Assembly (NCBI GenBank): GCA_020024515.1
Contig: JAHHTR010000043.1
Location: 1-16,039, forward strand
DNA: 16,039 nucleotides
Direction of reading: 5' to 3'
Source: Angelakisella sp.
GTDB taxonomy: Bacteria > Bacillota > Clostridia > Oscillospirales > Ruminococcaceae
Numbering within the stretch: the stretch's first letter is position 1; every line of letters begins with the position of its first letter. The notes under the pieces are model-generated. The model made no database searches. It had not been told where the DNA came from and worked only from the letters and a program-made list of their open reading frames with translations. The position numbers and the translations under genes are program-made. Below are positions 5,583 through 13,585 of the stretch, one piece after another.

Positions 5583-8177
5583 ATGGCTATTAATTCACTA
5601 TCACATACAAGTCACGGCTTTGCGGGTATAGCATCCGGTATGAACACAGAAGAAATGGTTCAAAAAATGCTATATGGTACACAAACAAAACTTAATCGTG
5701 CAAAAGCCGATAAAGCAGTACTTTCATATAAAAGGGATTTATACAGAGATATTGCTGCTTCTCTTAAAACATTTCAAAATAACTTTTTCAGTTTTAACAG
5801 TGGTTCCAAAACAAACATGCTTTCCCAAAGCTTTTTTAGAAATATTGTAGCGAAATCAAACAGTACTGCTGTAAAAGTATCAACTACGGGTAATGCAAAT
5901 CCGGGCAAAGTTACCGTAAACAAAATTGACCAATTAGCACAAAACTTAAAAGCAGAATCTTCATCAACTGTTTCCGCTGAGGTTAAAGGTAACATAAACT
6001 TTGATAGTTTAAAAGAAGGAATCTCTCTTGATATTAAACTAGATGGCGTTACCAAAAAAATAACACTAACAAAAGATGAATTAGCAGATGTAAATAGTAA
6101 TTCAGAGAAATTTAAAGATCTTTTACAGAAAAAGATAAATCAAAATATTGGCGGTGGTATAACAGTAAACACAACTTCTGATGGAAAAATCTCTTTTTCT
6201 GCTAATAATGGTCGTGCTTTTGAAATATATGGTGATACAGCAGCTTTGGGTATAAAAAACGGTGCTTCTAACAGAGTAAATCTCAATACTGCACTAAAAA
6301 ATACAAGCTTAGCAGATAAACTACAAGGTGATACTTTTAAATTCTCAATTAATGGTAAAGAATTTTCATTCTCAAAAGAGAATAGTTTAAATGATATTAT
6401 AAGTGCTGTTAATTCAAGCGATGCAGGTGTTAAGCTATCATATTCTTCACTAAGCGATAAATTTACAATTGAATCCACAGTTGCCGGTAAGGATTCTACA
6501 ATAGAACTAAAACAAACTACCGGTAACTTTCTAAATGCAATATTTGGTGAAAATGTTATAGGCGCCGGTGCAACTATAACAACAAAACCACTAGAATTAA
6601 AACTTGATAATATAAAAGCAGATATTAACGGCAAAGAAACTTCTCTTGTCGAAGAAATCAATCGTCTTACAAAAGATGGCAATGCTCATACATTCAAATT
6701 CTCAATAGACGGACAAACATATACTGCGGATATAAAACAAAATGGAAACGAATTCAAAACAATAGATGAAGTGGTAGAAGCACTAAATAAGGCAGACTTA
6801 AAAGGTGATGACGGTCAATCTGTTGGTAAAGTATCAGATAAGATTAAATTTACAAAAACAGGCGATCAAATTGTAGCAACACCACAAAGTCCGGCTAATA
6901 AAGATACACTTGTTCAATTAAGCAGTGGTTTTGATGCAATAGGCTTTAACAGCGGTGCGTCAAACCGTGGTACAATCGACGAAAATACAAAACTAAGTGA
7001 TCTTGGATTTGAAGGTACAATAGAGATTGGTGGAAAAACAATTACTGTAAATAGCACAACAACAATCGGAAGTCTTAATCAAGAGCTTAAAGCCAACAAT
7101 ATTGATGCCGAAATCGATTTAAAACAAACTCCACCACGTTTTCAATTTGCAGGCGTAAAACTTCCCATTCCTATACAAATAAAACCTGCTTCTACCTACA
7201 AAAATATTTTCTTTGAACAAGATAAAATAGAGGCAAACACAAACCCACAAGATACTATAATTATCGGAAATAACAATAACGGTACCGACGGTGAAACTTT
7301 TGATATAAACGGTCTGTCTGTAACAGAAGGTCAAAATGCCAAACTTGAAATTAATGGTCAAACCGTAGAACGCAACAGTAATAACTTTGAGTTTGAAGGT
7401 ATAAATATTGAGTTAAAAGAAACAACAAAACCCGGAGACAAACCAATAGAAATAGAAGTTTCACAAGAAGATGCAGGAACATTTGATGGTATCGTTAAAT
7501 TTATGGACGAATACAATAAATTAATTGATAAAATGTGGGAACTCGTAAAAGCAAAACCTACATACAAAGAATATCCACCACTGACTGACGAACAAAAGAA
7601 AGAAATGACAGAAAATGAAATAAAATTGTGGGAAGAAAAATCAAAAGAAGGTTTGCTTCGTTCCGACCCTACACTACAAGCAATTACAAATGCTATGCGT
7701 GAAGTTCTAAATTATAAACCTGAAGGTTCAAAATACAGTTTGGCAGATCTTGGCATAACAACTACTTATGACTTTCAAAAAGGTTATGGTGGTAAACTTG
7801 TGTTTACTGATTCAACAGGTGAAAAATTTAAAAATATGCTTAAAAACGAGCCTGACGCAGTAGAAAAACTATTCTTGGGTAATGATGGTATTTCAAATAA
7901 ATTAAATGAAGTTATAAAAAGTGCAACAACAAGTGCAAGACCCGGATCTAAATACTACGACTTATCACTTGTTAGCATTGCAGGTTCTAACGGTGTTCCT
8001 GATACAAAAAGTAAACTATATAATCAAATGAAAAATATTGATGAAAATATAGCAAAAATAGAACGTCGATACAAAATGGAATATAACCGTTATTGGAAAC
8101 AATTTAATGCTATGGAAAAAGCTATTCAACAAATGAATAGCCAAAGTAGTTGGCTGGCGCAGCAATTTATGGGCTAA
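5583..8177 (+). CDS. fliD: Flagellar filament cap protein FliD (HAP2), enlarged
   Basis: FliD caps the growing filament and folds incoming flagellin. The N-terminal domain (about 12-118) has the family pattern (GFAGIASGMNTEEMVQKML, then K-V-T-V-N-K-I-D-Q-L-A). The C-terminal domain (about 575-864) has the N-A-K-L-E-I-N-G-Q strand, the F-M-D-E-Y-N-K-L-I helix, ADLGI near 721, and the final coiled coil ending in MNSQSSWLAQQFMG. At 864 residues it is far longer than the 450-500 residues common in the family. The extra length lies between 147 and 555, where two related modules sit in tandem, each containing GASNR (227-231 and 458-462) followed by a strand-rich FliD middle domain. AGGGGG forms the ribosome binding site. 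fliS follows after 25 bases. Confidence 0.95.
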   Translation: MAINSLSHTSHGFAGIASGMNTEEMVQKMLYGTQTKLNRAKADKAVLSYKRDLYRDIAASLKTFQNNFFSFNSGSKTNMLSQSFFRNIVAKSNSTAVKVSTTGNANPGKVTVNKIDQLAQNLKAESSSTVSAEVKGNINFDSLKEGISLDIKLDGVTKKITLTKDELADVNSNSEKFKDLLQKKINQNIGGGITVNTTSDGKISFSANNGRAFEIYGDTAALGIKNGASNRVNLNTALKNTSLADKLQGDTFKFSINGKEFSFSKENSLNDIISAVNSSDAGVKLSYSSLSDKFTIESTVAGKDSTIELKQTTGNFLNAIFGENVIGAGATITTKPLELKLDNIKADINGKETSLVEEINRLTKDGNAHTFKFSIDGQTYTADIKQNGNEFKTIDEVVEALNKADLKGDDGQSVGKVSDKIKFTKTGDQIVATPQSPANKDTLVQLSSGFDAIGFNSGASNRGTIDENTKLSDLGFEGTIEIGGKTITVNSTTTIGSLNQELKANNIDAEIDLKQTPPRFQFAGVKLPIPIQIKPASTYKNIFFEQDKIEANTNPQDTIIIGNNNNGTDGETFDINGLSVTEGQNAKLEINGQTVERNSNNFEFEGINIELKETTKPGDKPIEIEVSQEDAGTFDGIVKFMDEYNKLIDKMWELVKAKPTYKEYPPLTDEQKKEMTENEIKLWEEKSKEGLLRSDPTLQAITNAMREVLNYKPEGSKYSLADLGITTTYDFQKGYGGKLVFTDSTGEKFKNMLKNEPDAVEKLFLGNDGISNKLNEVIKSATTSARPGSKYYDLSLVSIAGSNGVPDTKSKLYNQMKNIDENIAKIERRYKMEYNRYWKQFNAMEKAIQQMNSQSSWLAQQFMG
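6021..6575 (+). repeat. FliD internal module, copy 1 (residues 147-331)
   Basis: Within FliD, residues 147-331 run beta strand with a D-G-x-T turn, helix, I-S-F strand, ALGIKNGASNR, N-T-S-L-A-D, F-K-F-S-I-N-G-K, helix, K-F-T-I-E strand, then STIELKQTTGNFLNAIF. The same order returns in copy 2. The similarity is at protein level only, so the duplication is old. Boundaries are approximate because I aligned by eye. Confidence 0.6.
6684..7247 (+). repeat. FliD internal module, copy 2 (residues 368-555)
   Basis: Residues 368-555 repeat copy 1: D-G-Q-T turn (375-378), helix, K-I-K-F strand, DAIGFNSGASNR (451-462), N-T-K-L-S-D, T-I-E-I-G-G-K, helix, R-F-Q-F strand, then PIQIKPASTYKNIFF. GASNR and the N-T-x-L-x-D step are the most conserved points. 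Together the two copies account for most of the excess length of this FliD. Confidence 0.6.
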
Positions 8178-8202
8178 TAAATAAAATAGGAGAAGTGTAA
8201 AT

Positions 8203-8586
8203 ATGGCTATTAATCCGTATACACAATATCAACAGCAATCCCTAATGACTATGACACAGGGAGAACTTTTGATAAAAGTCTATGATGGTCTTATTAAATT
8301 TTTATATGCATCTATTGACGCTATTGACAAAAAGGATTATGAAAATGCCAATCTAAACTTGAAAAAATCACAAGATATTTTATCATATCTAAATCAAAAC
8401 CTTAAGCATGACTATGAGATATCTACTAATTTAAGTATGTTATATACATTTTTTTACAATCAATGTATAGAGGCAAACCTAAAAAAAGACAGTAAAATAC
8501 TGATACCAATAGTTGAAATGATACAAGAATTACGGGATACTTATGTTATTGCCGACAAAAAAGCTCGTTTAGATGGAATTAAATAA
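8203..8586 (+). CDS. fliS: Flagellin export chaperone FliS
   Basis: FliS binds the C-terminus of flagellin in the cytoplasm, prevents premature polymerisation and delivers it to the export gate. The 127-residue protein has the family features: NPYTQYQQQSLMTMTQGELLIKVYDGLIKFLYAS at the N-terminus (the tyrosine-rich start and the helix-1 motif) and a four-helix-bundle pattern after it. The ribosome binding site is ATAGGAGAAG. It is the last gene of the + strand cluster and is followed by two hairpins. In B. subtilis a fliT gene follows fliS; none follows here. The presence of FliS implies a flagellin gene elsewhere in the genome. Confidence 0.94.
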   Translation: MAINPYTQYQQQSLMTMTQGELLIKVYDGLIKFLYASIDAIDKKDYENANLNLKKSQDILSYLNQNLKHDYEISTNLSMLYTFFYNQCIEANLKKDSKILIPIVEMIQELRDTYVIADKKARLDGIK

Positions 8587-8595
8587 AAATCATAC

Positions 8596-8631
8596 AACAG
8601 GCTTAGATGATATGTTACATCTAAGCCTGTT
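8596..8631 (+). terminator. Hairpin after fliS, no strong T-tract
   Basis: A perfect 14-bp inverted repeat (arms 8596-8609 and 8618-8631, 8-base loop) begins 10 bases after the fliS stop. On the + strand it is followed only by ACTTATATTT. It may protect the 3' end of the flagellar mRNA or act together with the next hairpin as a tandem terminator. Confidence 0.6.
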
Positions 8632-8650
8632 ACTTATATTTAGAGATTAT

Positions 8651-8692
8651 AAAAGAGTTATCATTATATCTATGACAACTCTTTTTCTTTAT
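8651..8692. terminator. Terminator shared by the converging fliS and flavin-reductase genes
   Basis: Arms 8651-8663 and 8673-8685 form a 13-bp stem. On the + strand it is followed by a T-rich run, typical of an intrinsic terminator for fliS. Read on the - strand, the single imperfect pair becomes a G-U pair and CTTTT follows, so it can also end the flavin-reductase transcript, whose stop codon lies a few bases away at 8689-8691. Confidence 0.75.
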
Positions 8693-9186
8693 TTTTGATA
8701 CATATTTATAATTTCACCTATATATAATGTATGCATATTCTTATCAGCATAAAATAATTTCAAAATATCTTCATCTAAAAATGCAGACTCATCAAAACGT
8801 GTTGCAAGCACCTTTTTACAAGTAATACTAACACAAGCTTCATCAAATATTGGTGTATTGTCAATATGATTTAATGTAAATTTTGCTTCTGTTATTTTAT
8901 CTTCATATCTGCCTGATATTTTCCCAAAATATGAAAGTTTGTCTTTATATTCTTTTGGAAAAAAATTAATCGAGAAAGTATCACTGCTATCTATAAATTC
9001 TTTTGTGTATCGTGTATCACGTACTACTACAAATACAGCATTTTTTCTAAATATATAGCCTGTACCACCCCAACTGCAAGTCATAGCATTTGCTTTGCCA
9101 TCTTTTTCTGCACACAACAAAAACCAATCATTTGCAATCATATCTATAAGATTTTGGTCAAATTTCTGCGGATTTGTAATATTCAT
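8689..9186 (-). CDS. Flavin reductase-like, FMN-binding split-barrel protein
   Basis: This 165-residue protein looks like a member of the flavin reductase-like domain family, a split beta barrel that binds FMN and, in characterised members, reduces flavin with NAD(P)H or acts as an FMN store. Visible features are the N-terminal W-F-L-L-C-A-E strand, N-A-M-T-C-S-W-G (about 33-40, the flavin-loop region), the V-F-V-V-V-R-D-T-R-Y-T segment (about 51-61), and the helix E-F-I-D-S-S-D followed by F-S-I-N-F-F. No extra DNA-binding or rubredoxin domain is present. It has a GGGGG ribosome binding site, is the last gene of the metG-prfB-rsmA run (54 bases after rsmA) and ends at the shared terminator. 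The physiological substrate cannot be told from sequence. Confidence 0.8.
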   Translation of the reverse strand: MNITNPQKFDQNLIDMIANDWFLLCAEKDGKANAMTCSWGGTGYIFRKNAVFVVVRDTRYTKEFIDSSDTFSINFFPKEYKDKLSYFGKISGRYEDKITEAKFTLNHIDNTPIFDEACVSITCKKVLATRFDESAFLDEDILKLFYADKNMHTLYIGEIINMYQK

Positions 9187-9240
9187 TCAAAAACCCCCTA
9201 TAATACTAAAATATATCAGGCTTTCAGCTAATCATAAATA

Positions 9241-10107
9241 TTATCTATTATAATACTCATCAAATTTATACGTTAATTTTACAAAATCATCAAGAGTAAG
9301 TGCTTCTGCTCGCAAATTAGTTGAAAGACCTACACTATTTATTATATTTGCGGCTTCTTCCTTTGATACATTCATTGATGAAGAAAGTGTATTTAATATA
9401 GTTTTTCTTCTTTGAGAAAATGCCCCACGTACTATCTTAAACATTAATTTTTCATTATCTATATGTACCAAAGATTTATCGTGTAATGTCAGTTTAATTA
9501 CAGCAGAATCTACATTCGGTGGCGGCATAAATGAACCTTTGGATACCTTAAAGAGTACCTCAGGCGTTGCATAATAAGAAATAGCTGCCGATATTGCACC
9601 GCATTCACGTGTACCCGGCGCTGCACAAATCCTGTCAGCCGCTTCCTTTTGCACCATAACTGTAATAGACTTTATAGGTAAATTTTGCTCCAACAAATTC
9701 ATAATAATCGGTGACGTAATGTAGTACGGCAAATTTGCACAAACACAAACCTCCATACCACTGAATTCCTCTGCTATAAGCTTTGGCAAATCGACTTTTA
9801 ATATATCATTATGAACTAATTTTATATTATCAAAATCTTTTAAAGTTTCATCTAGCACTGGGAAAAGTCTGTCATCTATCTCAATACAAACAACTTTTTT
9901 TGCACGTTTAGCAAGCTCTGCTGTCAGTACTCCTATTCCGGCACCTACTTCTATTACTCCCATTTCTGGTGTAACTCCACCCATTTCTGCAATGCGTGGA
10001 CAAATGGACGGATTTACAATAAAGTTTTGACCCAAACTTTTTTTGAATGTAAACCCATTTTTTTCCATTATTTCTTTTATCACACTACGGTTTGTAAGAA
10101 CGTCCAT
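9241..10107 (-). CDS. rsmA: 16S rRNA dimethyladenosine transferase RsmA (KsgA)
   Basis: RsmA dimethylates two adjacent adenosines near the 3' end of 16S rRNA (A1518 and A1519 in E. coli numbering) during assembly of the small subunit, using S-adenosylmethionine. The 288-residue length is normal. The N-terminus has KKSLGQNFIVNPSI. The SAM-binding motif VIEVGAGIGVLT lies at about 51-62, the acidic end of the next strand is EID near 76-78, and the catalytic motif NLPYYITSP is at 125-133. The C-terminal helical domain contains F-S-Q-R-R-K-T-I, also typical. The start codon overlaps the prfB stop by one base (TAATG on the minus strand, 10105-10109), implying coupled translation. Confidence 0.96.
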   Translation of the reverse strand: MDVLTNRSVIKEIMEKNGFTFKKSLGQNFIVNPSICPRIAEMGGVTPEMGVIEVGAGIGVLTAELAKRAKKVVCIEIDDRLFPVLDETLKDFDNIKLVHNDILKVDLPKLIAEEFSGMEVCVCANLPYYITSPIIMNLLEQNLPIKSITVMVQKEAADRICAAPGTRECGAISAAISYYATPEVLFKVSKGSFMPPPNVDSAVIKLTLHDKSLVHIDNEKLMFKIVRGAFSQRRKTILNTLSSSMNVSKEEAANIINSVGLSTNLRAEALTLDDFVKLTYKFDEYYNR

Positions 10108-11222
10108 TATTCTTTGCCCTCATTACTACGCATTGTCAAATACGCATTAATAAATGGATCAAGGTCGCCGTCCATAACACCGTCAACATTACCTGTTTCA
10201 CAACTTGTACGATGATCTTTTACCATTGTATATGGCATAAATACATAGGAACGTATTTGACTTCCCCATGCAATCTCTTTTTGGTCACCCTTAATATCTT
10301 CAATTTTATCAAGATGTTCACGCTCTTTAATTTCTACCAACTTTGAACGCAACATATTCATAGCAACTTCTTTATTTTGGTGCTGACTACGTTCTACCTG
10401 ACAAGAAACAACTATACCTGTTGGTAAGTGAGTAAGTCTTACGGCTGATGAAGTTTTATTAACCTTCTGTCCACCTGCACCACTTGCACGATAAACAGCC
10501 ATTTCAATATCCTCTTCTCTGATATCTACATTCATATCTGCTGTAATTTCAGGCATAACTTCAAGTGATGCAAAAGAAGTATGACGTCTGCCTGATGAAT
10601 CAAACGGAGATACACGCACAAGACGATGTACACCGCTTTCACCTTTTAGATAACCATAAGCATTATCGCCCTCTATCAATATTGACGCACTCTTTATACC
10701 GGCTTCTTCACCATCAAGATAATCAAGAATTTTATACTTAAATCCTTTCTTTGTCAGCCACTGTACATACATTCTATAAAGCATGGACACCCAGTCCTGA
10801 GCCTCTGTACCACCTGCACCGGCATGAAAAGTAAGTATGGCATTGTTGCTGTCATACTCACCGTTTAGCATTGTTGCAAGCTTTGTTGCTTTAATCATAC
10901 TATCAAGCTTTTCCGTATCTGCAAGTGCCTCATCATATACTGTTTCGTCCTCTGCCTCATCAGCAAGCTCTATCAATGTAAGTGTATCATCATATAGAGC
11001 TGTCATATTATTATATTGCTCTAATTTATTTTTTACAATACCTTGCCTTTTCAGTACTGTTTGGCTCTTTTCTGTATTGTCCCAAAAGCCGGGCTCTGTT
11101 GTTTTTAAATCAATTTCTTCTGCTTCTCTTGTCAAAGCTTCGATATTAAGAGCATTTTTTAGATCAACAATTTGTGGTTCCATAGCAAAAACACGTTGTT
11201 TAAGCTCTTCATATTGCAACAT
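10107..11222 (-). CDS. prfB: Peptide chain release factor 2 (RF2), single continuous frame
   Basis: RF2 ends translation at UAA and UGA. The 371-residue protein has the SPF codon-recognition tripeptide at 205-207 (the RF2 form; RF1 carries a different one) and the catalytic GGQ at 250-252 in the conserved RASGAGGQKVNKTSSAVRL stretch. The N-terminal helical domain includes the usual EPGFWDN. Most bacterial prfB genes need a +1 frameshift at codon 26 (CTT TGA). Here codon 25 is CTT but codon 26 is AAT, so the gene reads straight through and no Shine-Dalgarno-like stimulator is seen before it. A TGGAGG ribosome binding site lies just after the stop of the upstream 65-residue ORF. It overlaps rsmA downstream. 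Confidence 0.96.
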   Translation of the reverse strand: MLQYEELKQRVFAMEPQIVDLKNALNIEALTREAEEIDLKTTEPGFWDNTEKSQTVLKRQGIVKNKLEQYNNMTALYDDTLTLIELADEAEDETVYDEALADTEKLDSMIKATKLATMLNGEYDSNNAILTFHAGAGGTEAQDWVSMLYRMYVQWLTKKGFKYKILDYLDGEEAGIKSASILIEGDNAYGYLKGESGVHRLVRVSPFDSSGRRHTSFASLEVMPEITADMNVDIREEDIEMAVYRASGAGGQKVNKTSSAVRLTHLPTGIVVSCQVERSQHQNKEVAMNMLRSKLVEIKEREHLDKIEDIKGDQKEIAWGSQIRSYVFMPYTMVKDHRTSCETGNVDGVMDGDLDPFINAYLTMRSNEGKE

Positions 11223-11240
11223 ATATTTTCTTTGCCTCCA

Positions 11241-11438
11241 TTATTTTTTATTATTTAATTGTTTTTCCAGTTCTTCTATTTTTAACATTAGGGATTCTAC
11301 TTTTACTGTTAACTTTGCCATTTCACCTATTAATCTTGTCTCACTTTCTATTGATCTTTCATTCATTATATTTTCAAAAGCCTCATTTTGTTCACCAAGT
11401 GCTATTATAACTTGTTGTAAAAGTTCATTATTGTCCAT
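11241..11438 (-). CDS. Small coiled-coil protein between metG and prfB
   Basis: This 65-residue ORF has a good ribosome binding site (ATGAGGAGATAG) at proper distance and sits tightly in the operon: 53 bases after metG and 18 bases before prfB, whose own binding site starts right after this stop codon. The protein is almost entirely predicted helix. Residues about 37-62 (MAKLTVKVESLMLKIEELEK) show a heptad pattern of Leu/Val/Ile typical of a short parallel coiled coil, ending in a basic tail. There is no membrane segment. I do not recognise a family. It could be a small adaptor or oligomerisation protein; nothing in the sequence links it directly to translation apart from its neighbours. Confidence 0.7.
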   Translation of the reverse strand: MDNNELLQQVIIALGEQNEAFENIMNERSIESETRLIGEMAKLTVKVESLMLKIEELEKQLNNKK

Positions 11439-11491
11439 AATTCTATCTCCTCATTATCAAATGACCGCCCATAACTGTAAATTAACTCTTA

Positions 11492-13438
11492 TTAATGAAT
11501 ACGTGTACCACACTCAACAGCATCATCAACAAATATTACTTTACAATCTCCCTCTGTACCTACATTACCTGCAAGAAGCATACCTTGTGACTCTACACCA
11601 CAGAATTTTGCAGGAGCGAGGTTTGCAATAATTATTATTTTCTTACCTATTAGATCTTCCGGTTTATAATATTTTGCTATTGAAGAAACTATCTGCCTTC
11701 CGCCCATACCATCATCAAGTTTTAATAGTAGTAATTTCTTTGATTTTGGTACAGGAGTGCAATCAACAACTTTACAAACACGCAAATCTGTCTTTTCAAA
11801 AGTATCAAGTTTTATTGTCTCACAAAGTGGATCTACATCTGATTTTATTGTATTATTTGCTTGAATTTTTTCTTCTTGTTGCTTAACAAGTTCTTGAAGT
11901 TCTTTTTCCATATCTATGCGTGGAAATAAATTTTCACCCTTTGTAACTGTTGGTGTCTTTGATAGTCCGCCAAAGTCACGATTTTCCCACTCTCTTTCGT
12001 CACCTGTTGCACCTACCATATCCAATATTTTTTCTGCTGTGTCAGGCATAAATGGTTTTAATAGTATACCGCAAATTCTTATGCACTCTAATAGATTATA
12101 CATAACAGAGGCTAAACGAGGTTTATTTGCTTCATCTTTAATAAGAACCCATGGTGCTGTCTCATCAATATATTTATTTGCTCTGCTTATTAATTTAAAT
12201 ATCTCCATCAAAGCATTTTGAAACGCAAATTTTTCCATTTGTTCTGAATATGTTTGTGGTAGTTCATTTGCCATATTAATAATATCTGCATCAAGCTCAT
12301 TATCCACACATCTGTCTGTTGGAAGTGTTCCACCAAAATATTTGATTACCATAGCAGTTGTACGAGAAACCAAATTACCTATATCATTTGCAAGGTCACT
12401 GTTTATACGTGTAATAAGAGCCTCATTTGTAAACGAACCATCTGTACCAAATGGAAATTCTCTTAATAAGAAATATCTAATTGCATCTACTCCATATCTA
12501 GTGCAAAGAGTAACGGGATCAACCACATTTCCCTTAGATTTACTCATTTTTCCGCCATCTATTAGCAACCAACCATGTCCGAAAACTTTTTTAGGTAGTG
12601 GCAAATCAAGAGCCATAAGTATAGCAGGCCAAATAATAGCATGAAATCTTACGATTTCTTTACCGACAAAGTGTACATCAGCAGGCCAGAATTTATCATA
12701 ATCGTTATATTTATCATTACCATAACCTAAAGCTGTTATATAGTTTGTAAGTGCATCTACCCATACATAAACTACGTGTTTTGGATCAAATTCTACCGGT
12801 ATACCCCATGTAAAAGAAGTTCTTGATACACATAAATCTTCAAGTCCTTGATTAATAAATGCTTTCATTTCATTAACACGACTAACTGGTGTCAAAAATT
12901 CAGGATTTTCCTCATATAGTTTTAATATTTTATCTGCATATTTTGATAGTCGGAAGAAATAGGCCTCTTCTTCTGCATCTTGAACAGGTCTGCCACAATC
13001 AGGACATTTACCGTCAACTAGTTGACTTTCTGTCCAAAAGCTCTCACAAGGTGTGCAGTATTTACCTTTATATGAACCCTTGTAAATATCACCTTTTTCG
13101 TAAAGCTCTTTAAATATTTTCTTGACACTTTCAACATGATAATCGTCAGTAGTACGAATAAATCTATTATTACTGATATTCATTGTTTTCCACAAATTAT
13201 TGATTCCTTTAACGATTTCATCTACAAATTGTTGTGGAGTAACGCCCTTTTCTTTTGCTTTTTGCTCAATTTTCAGACCATGCTCATCTGTACCTGTTAA
13301 AAACATTACATCATAGCCTGCCATTCTTTTGTATCGTGCCATTGTATCTGTTGCTACTGTACAATAGCTATGACCTATATGCAAATTATCTGATGGGTAA
13401 TATATAGGTGTTGTAATATAAAAAGTTTTTTTCTCCAT
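11492..13438 (-). CDS. metG: Methionyl-tRNA synthetase with C-terminal tRNA-binding domain
   Basis: This class I synthetase charges tRNA-Met with methionine. The 648-residue protein has HIGH at 20-23, KMSKS at 297-301 and a single zinc knuckle (Cys128, Cys131, Cys145, Cys148) in the connective domain. After the anticodon-binding helical domain it carries the EMAPII/Trbp111-like OB-fold domain from about 547 to the end (D-L-R-V-C-K-V-V, then the K-L-L-L-L-K-L-D strand and the S-Q-G-M-L-L-A-G motif), which gives dimerisation and extra tRNA affinity. TGGAGGT forms the ribosome binding site. The 147 bases upstream are too short for, and show none of the conserved parts of, a T-box or SAM riboswitch. 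It heads the run to orf65, prfB, rsmA and the flavin reductase. Confidence 0.97.
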   Translation of the reverse strand: MEKKTFYITTPIYYPSDNLHIGHSYCTVATDTMARYKRMAGYDVMFLTGTDEHGLKIEQKAKEKGVTPQQFVDEIVKGINNLWKTMNISNNRFIRTTDDYHVESVKKIFKELYEKGDIYKGSYKGKYCTPCESFWTESQLVDGKCPDCGRPVQDAEEEAYFFRLSKYADKILKLYEENPEFLTPVSRVNEMKAFINQGLEDLCVSRTSFTWGIPVEFDPKHVVYVWVDALTNYITALGYGNDKYNDYDKFWPADVHFVGKEIVRFHAIIWPAILMALDLPLPKKVFGHGWLLIDGGKMSKSKGNVVDPVTLCTRYGVDAIRYFLLREFPFGTDGSFTNEALITRINSDLANDIGNLVSRTTAMVIKYFGGTLPTDRCVDNELDADIINMANELPQTYSEQMEKFAFQNALMEIFKLISRANKYIDETAPWVLIKDEANKPRLASVMYNLLECIRICGILLKPFMPDTAEKILDMVGATGDEREWENRDFGGLSKTPTVTKGENLFPRIDMEKELQELVKQQEEKIQANNTIKSDVDPLCETIKLDTFEKTDLRVCKVVDCTPVPKSKKLLLLKLDDGMGGRQIVSSIAKYYKPEDLIGKKIIIIANLAPAKFCGVESQGMLLAGNVGTEGDCKVIFVDDAVECGTRIH

Positions 13439-13518
13439 ATTTTTTTACCTCCATAGAATATATAATATGTTCTCAAATAATCAAAATAAATATTATTTTT
13501 TATAATATTTATAAAAAC

Positions 13519-13540
13519 ATTATACCAAAATATTATACCA
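13519..13540 (-). promoter_or_regulatory. Two tandem extended -10 elements upstream of metG
   Basis: On the minus strand TGGTATAAT occurs twice (13540-13532 and 13527-13519), 13 bases apart. Each fits the extended -10 form TG-N-TATAAT. No good -35 hexamer is visible, as is allowed for extended -10 promoters. They lie about 80-100 bases before the metG start and are the best candidates for the operon promoter. In such AT-rich DNA a single TATAAT would mean little; the doubled TG extension is the evidence. Confidence 0.5.
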
Positions 13541-13585
13541 TTATTTATATTATTTTACTAGTATTTTTAACATCTCTGCAAAAAA

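Noticed and set aside
6140..6682. 180-codon minus-strand ORF inside fliD
   Set aside because: It is an antisense shadow of fliD; Ser/Pro/Phe-rich, with no ribosome binding site or family pattern.
10837..11631. 264-codon + strand ORF opposite prfB, the small ORF and metG
   Set aside because: It is the antisense of three well supported genes; the Ser/Phe/Leu-rich product is typical of such shadows.
13439..13585. T-box or SAM riboswitch before metG
   Set aside because: The gap is short, lacks the conserved T-box sequence and terminator hairpin, and shows no S-box core.
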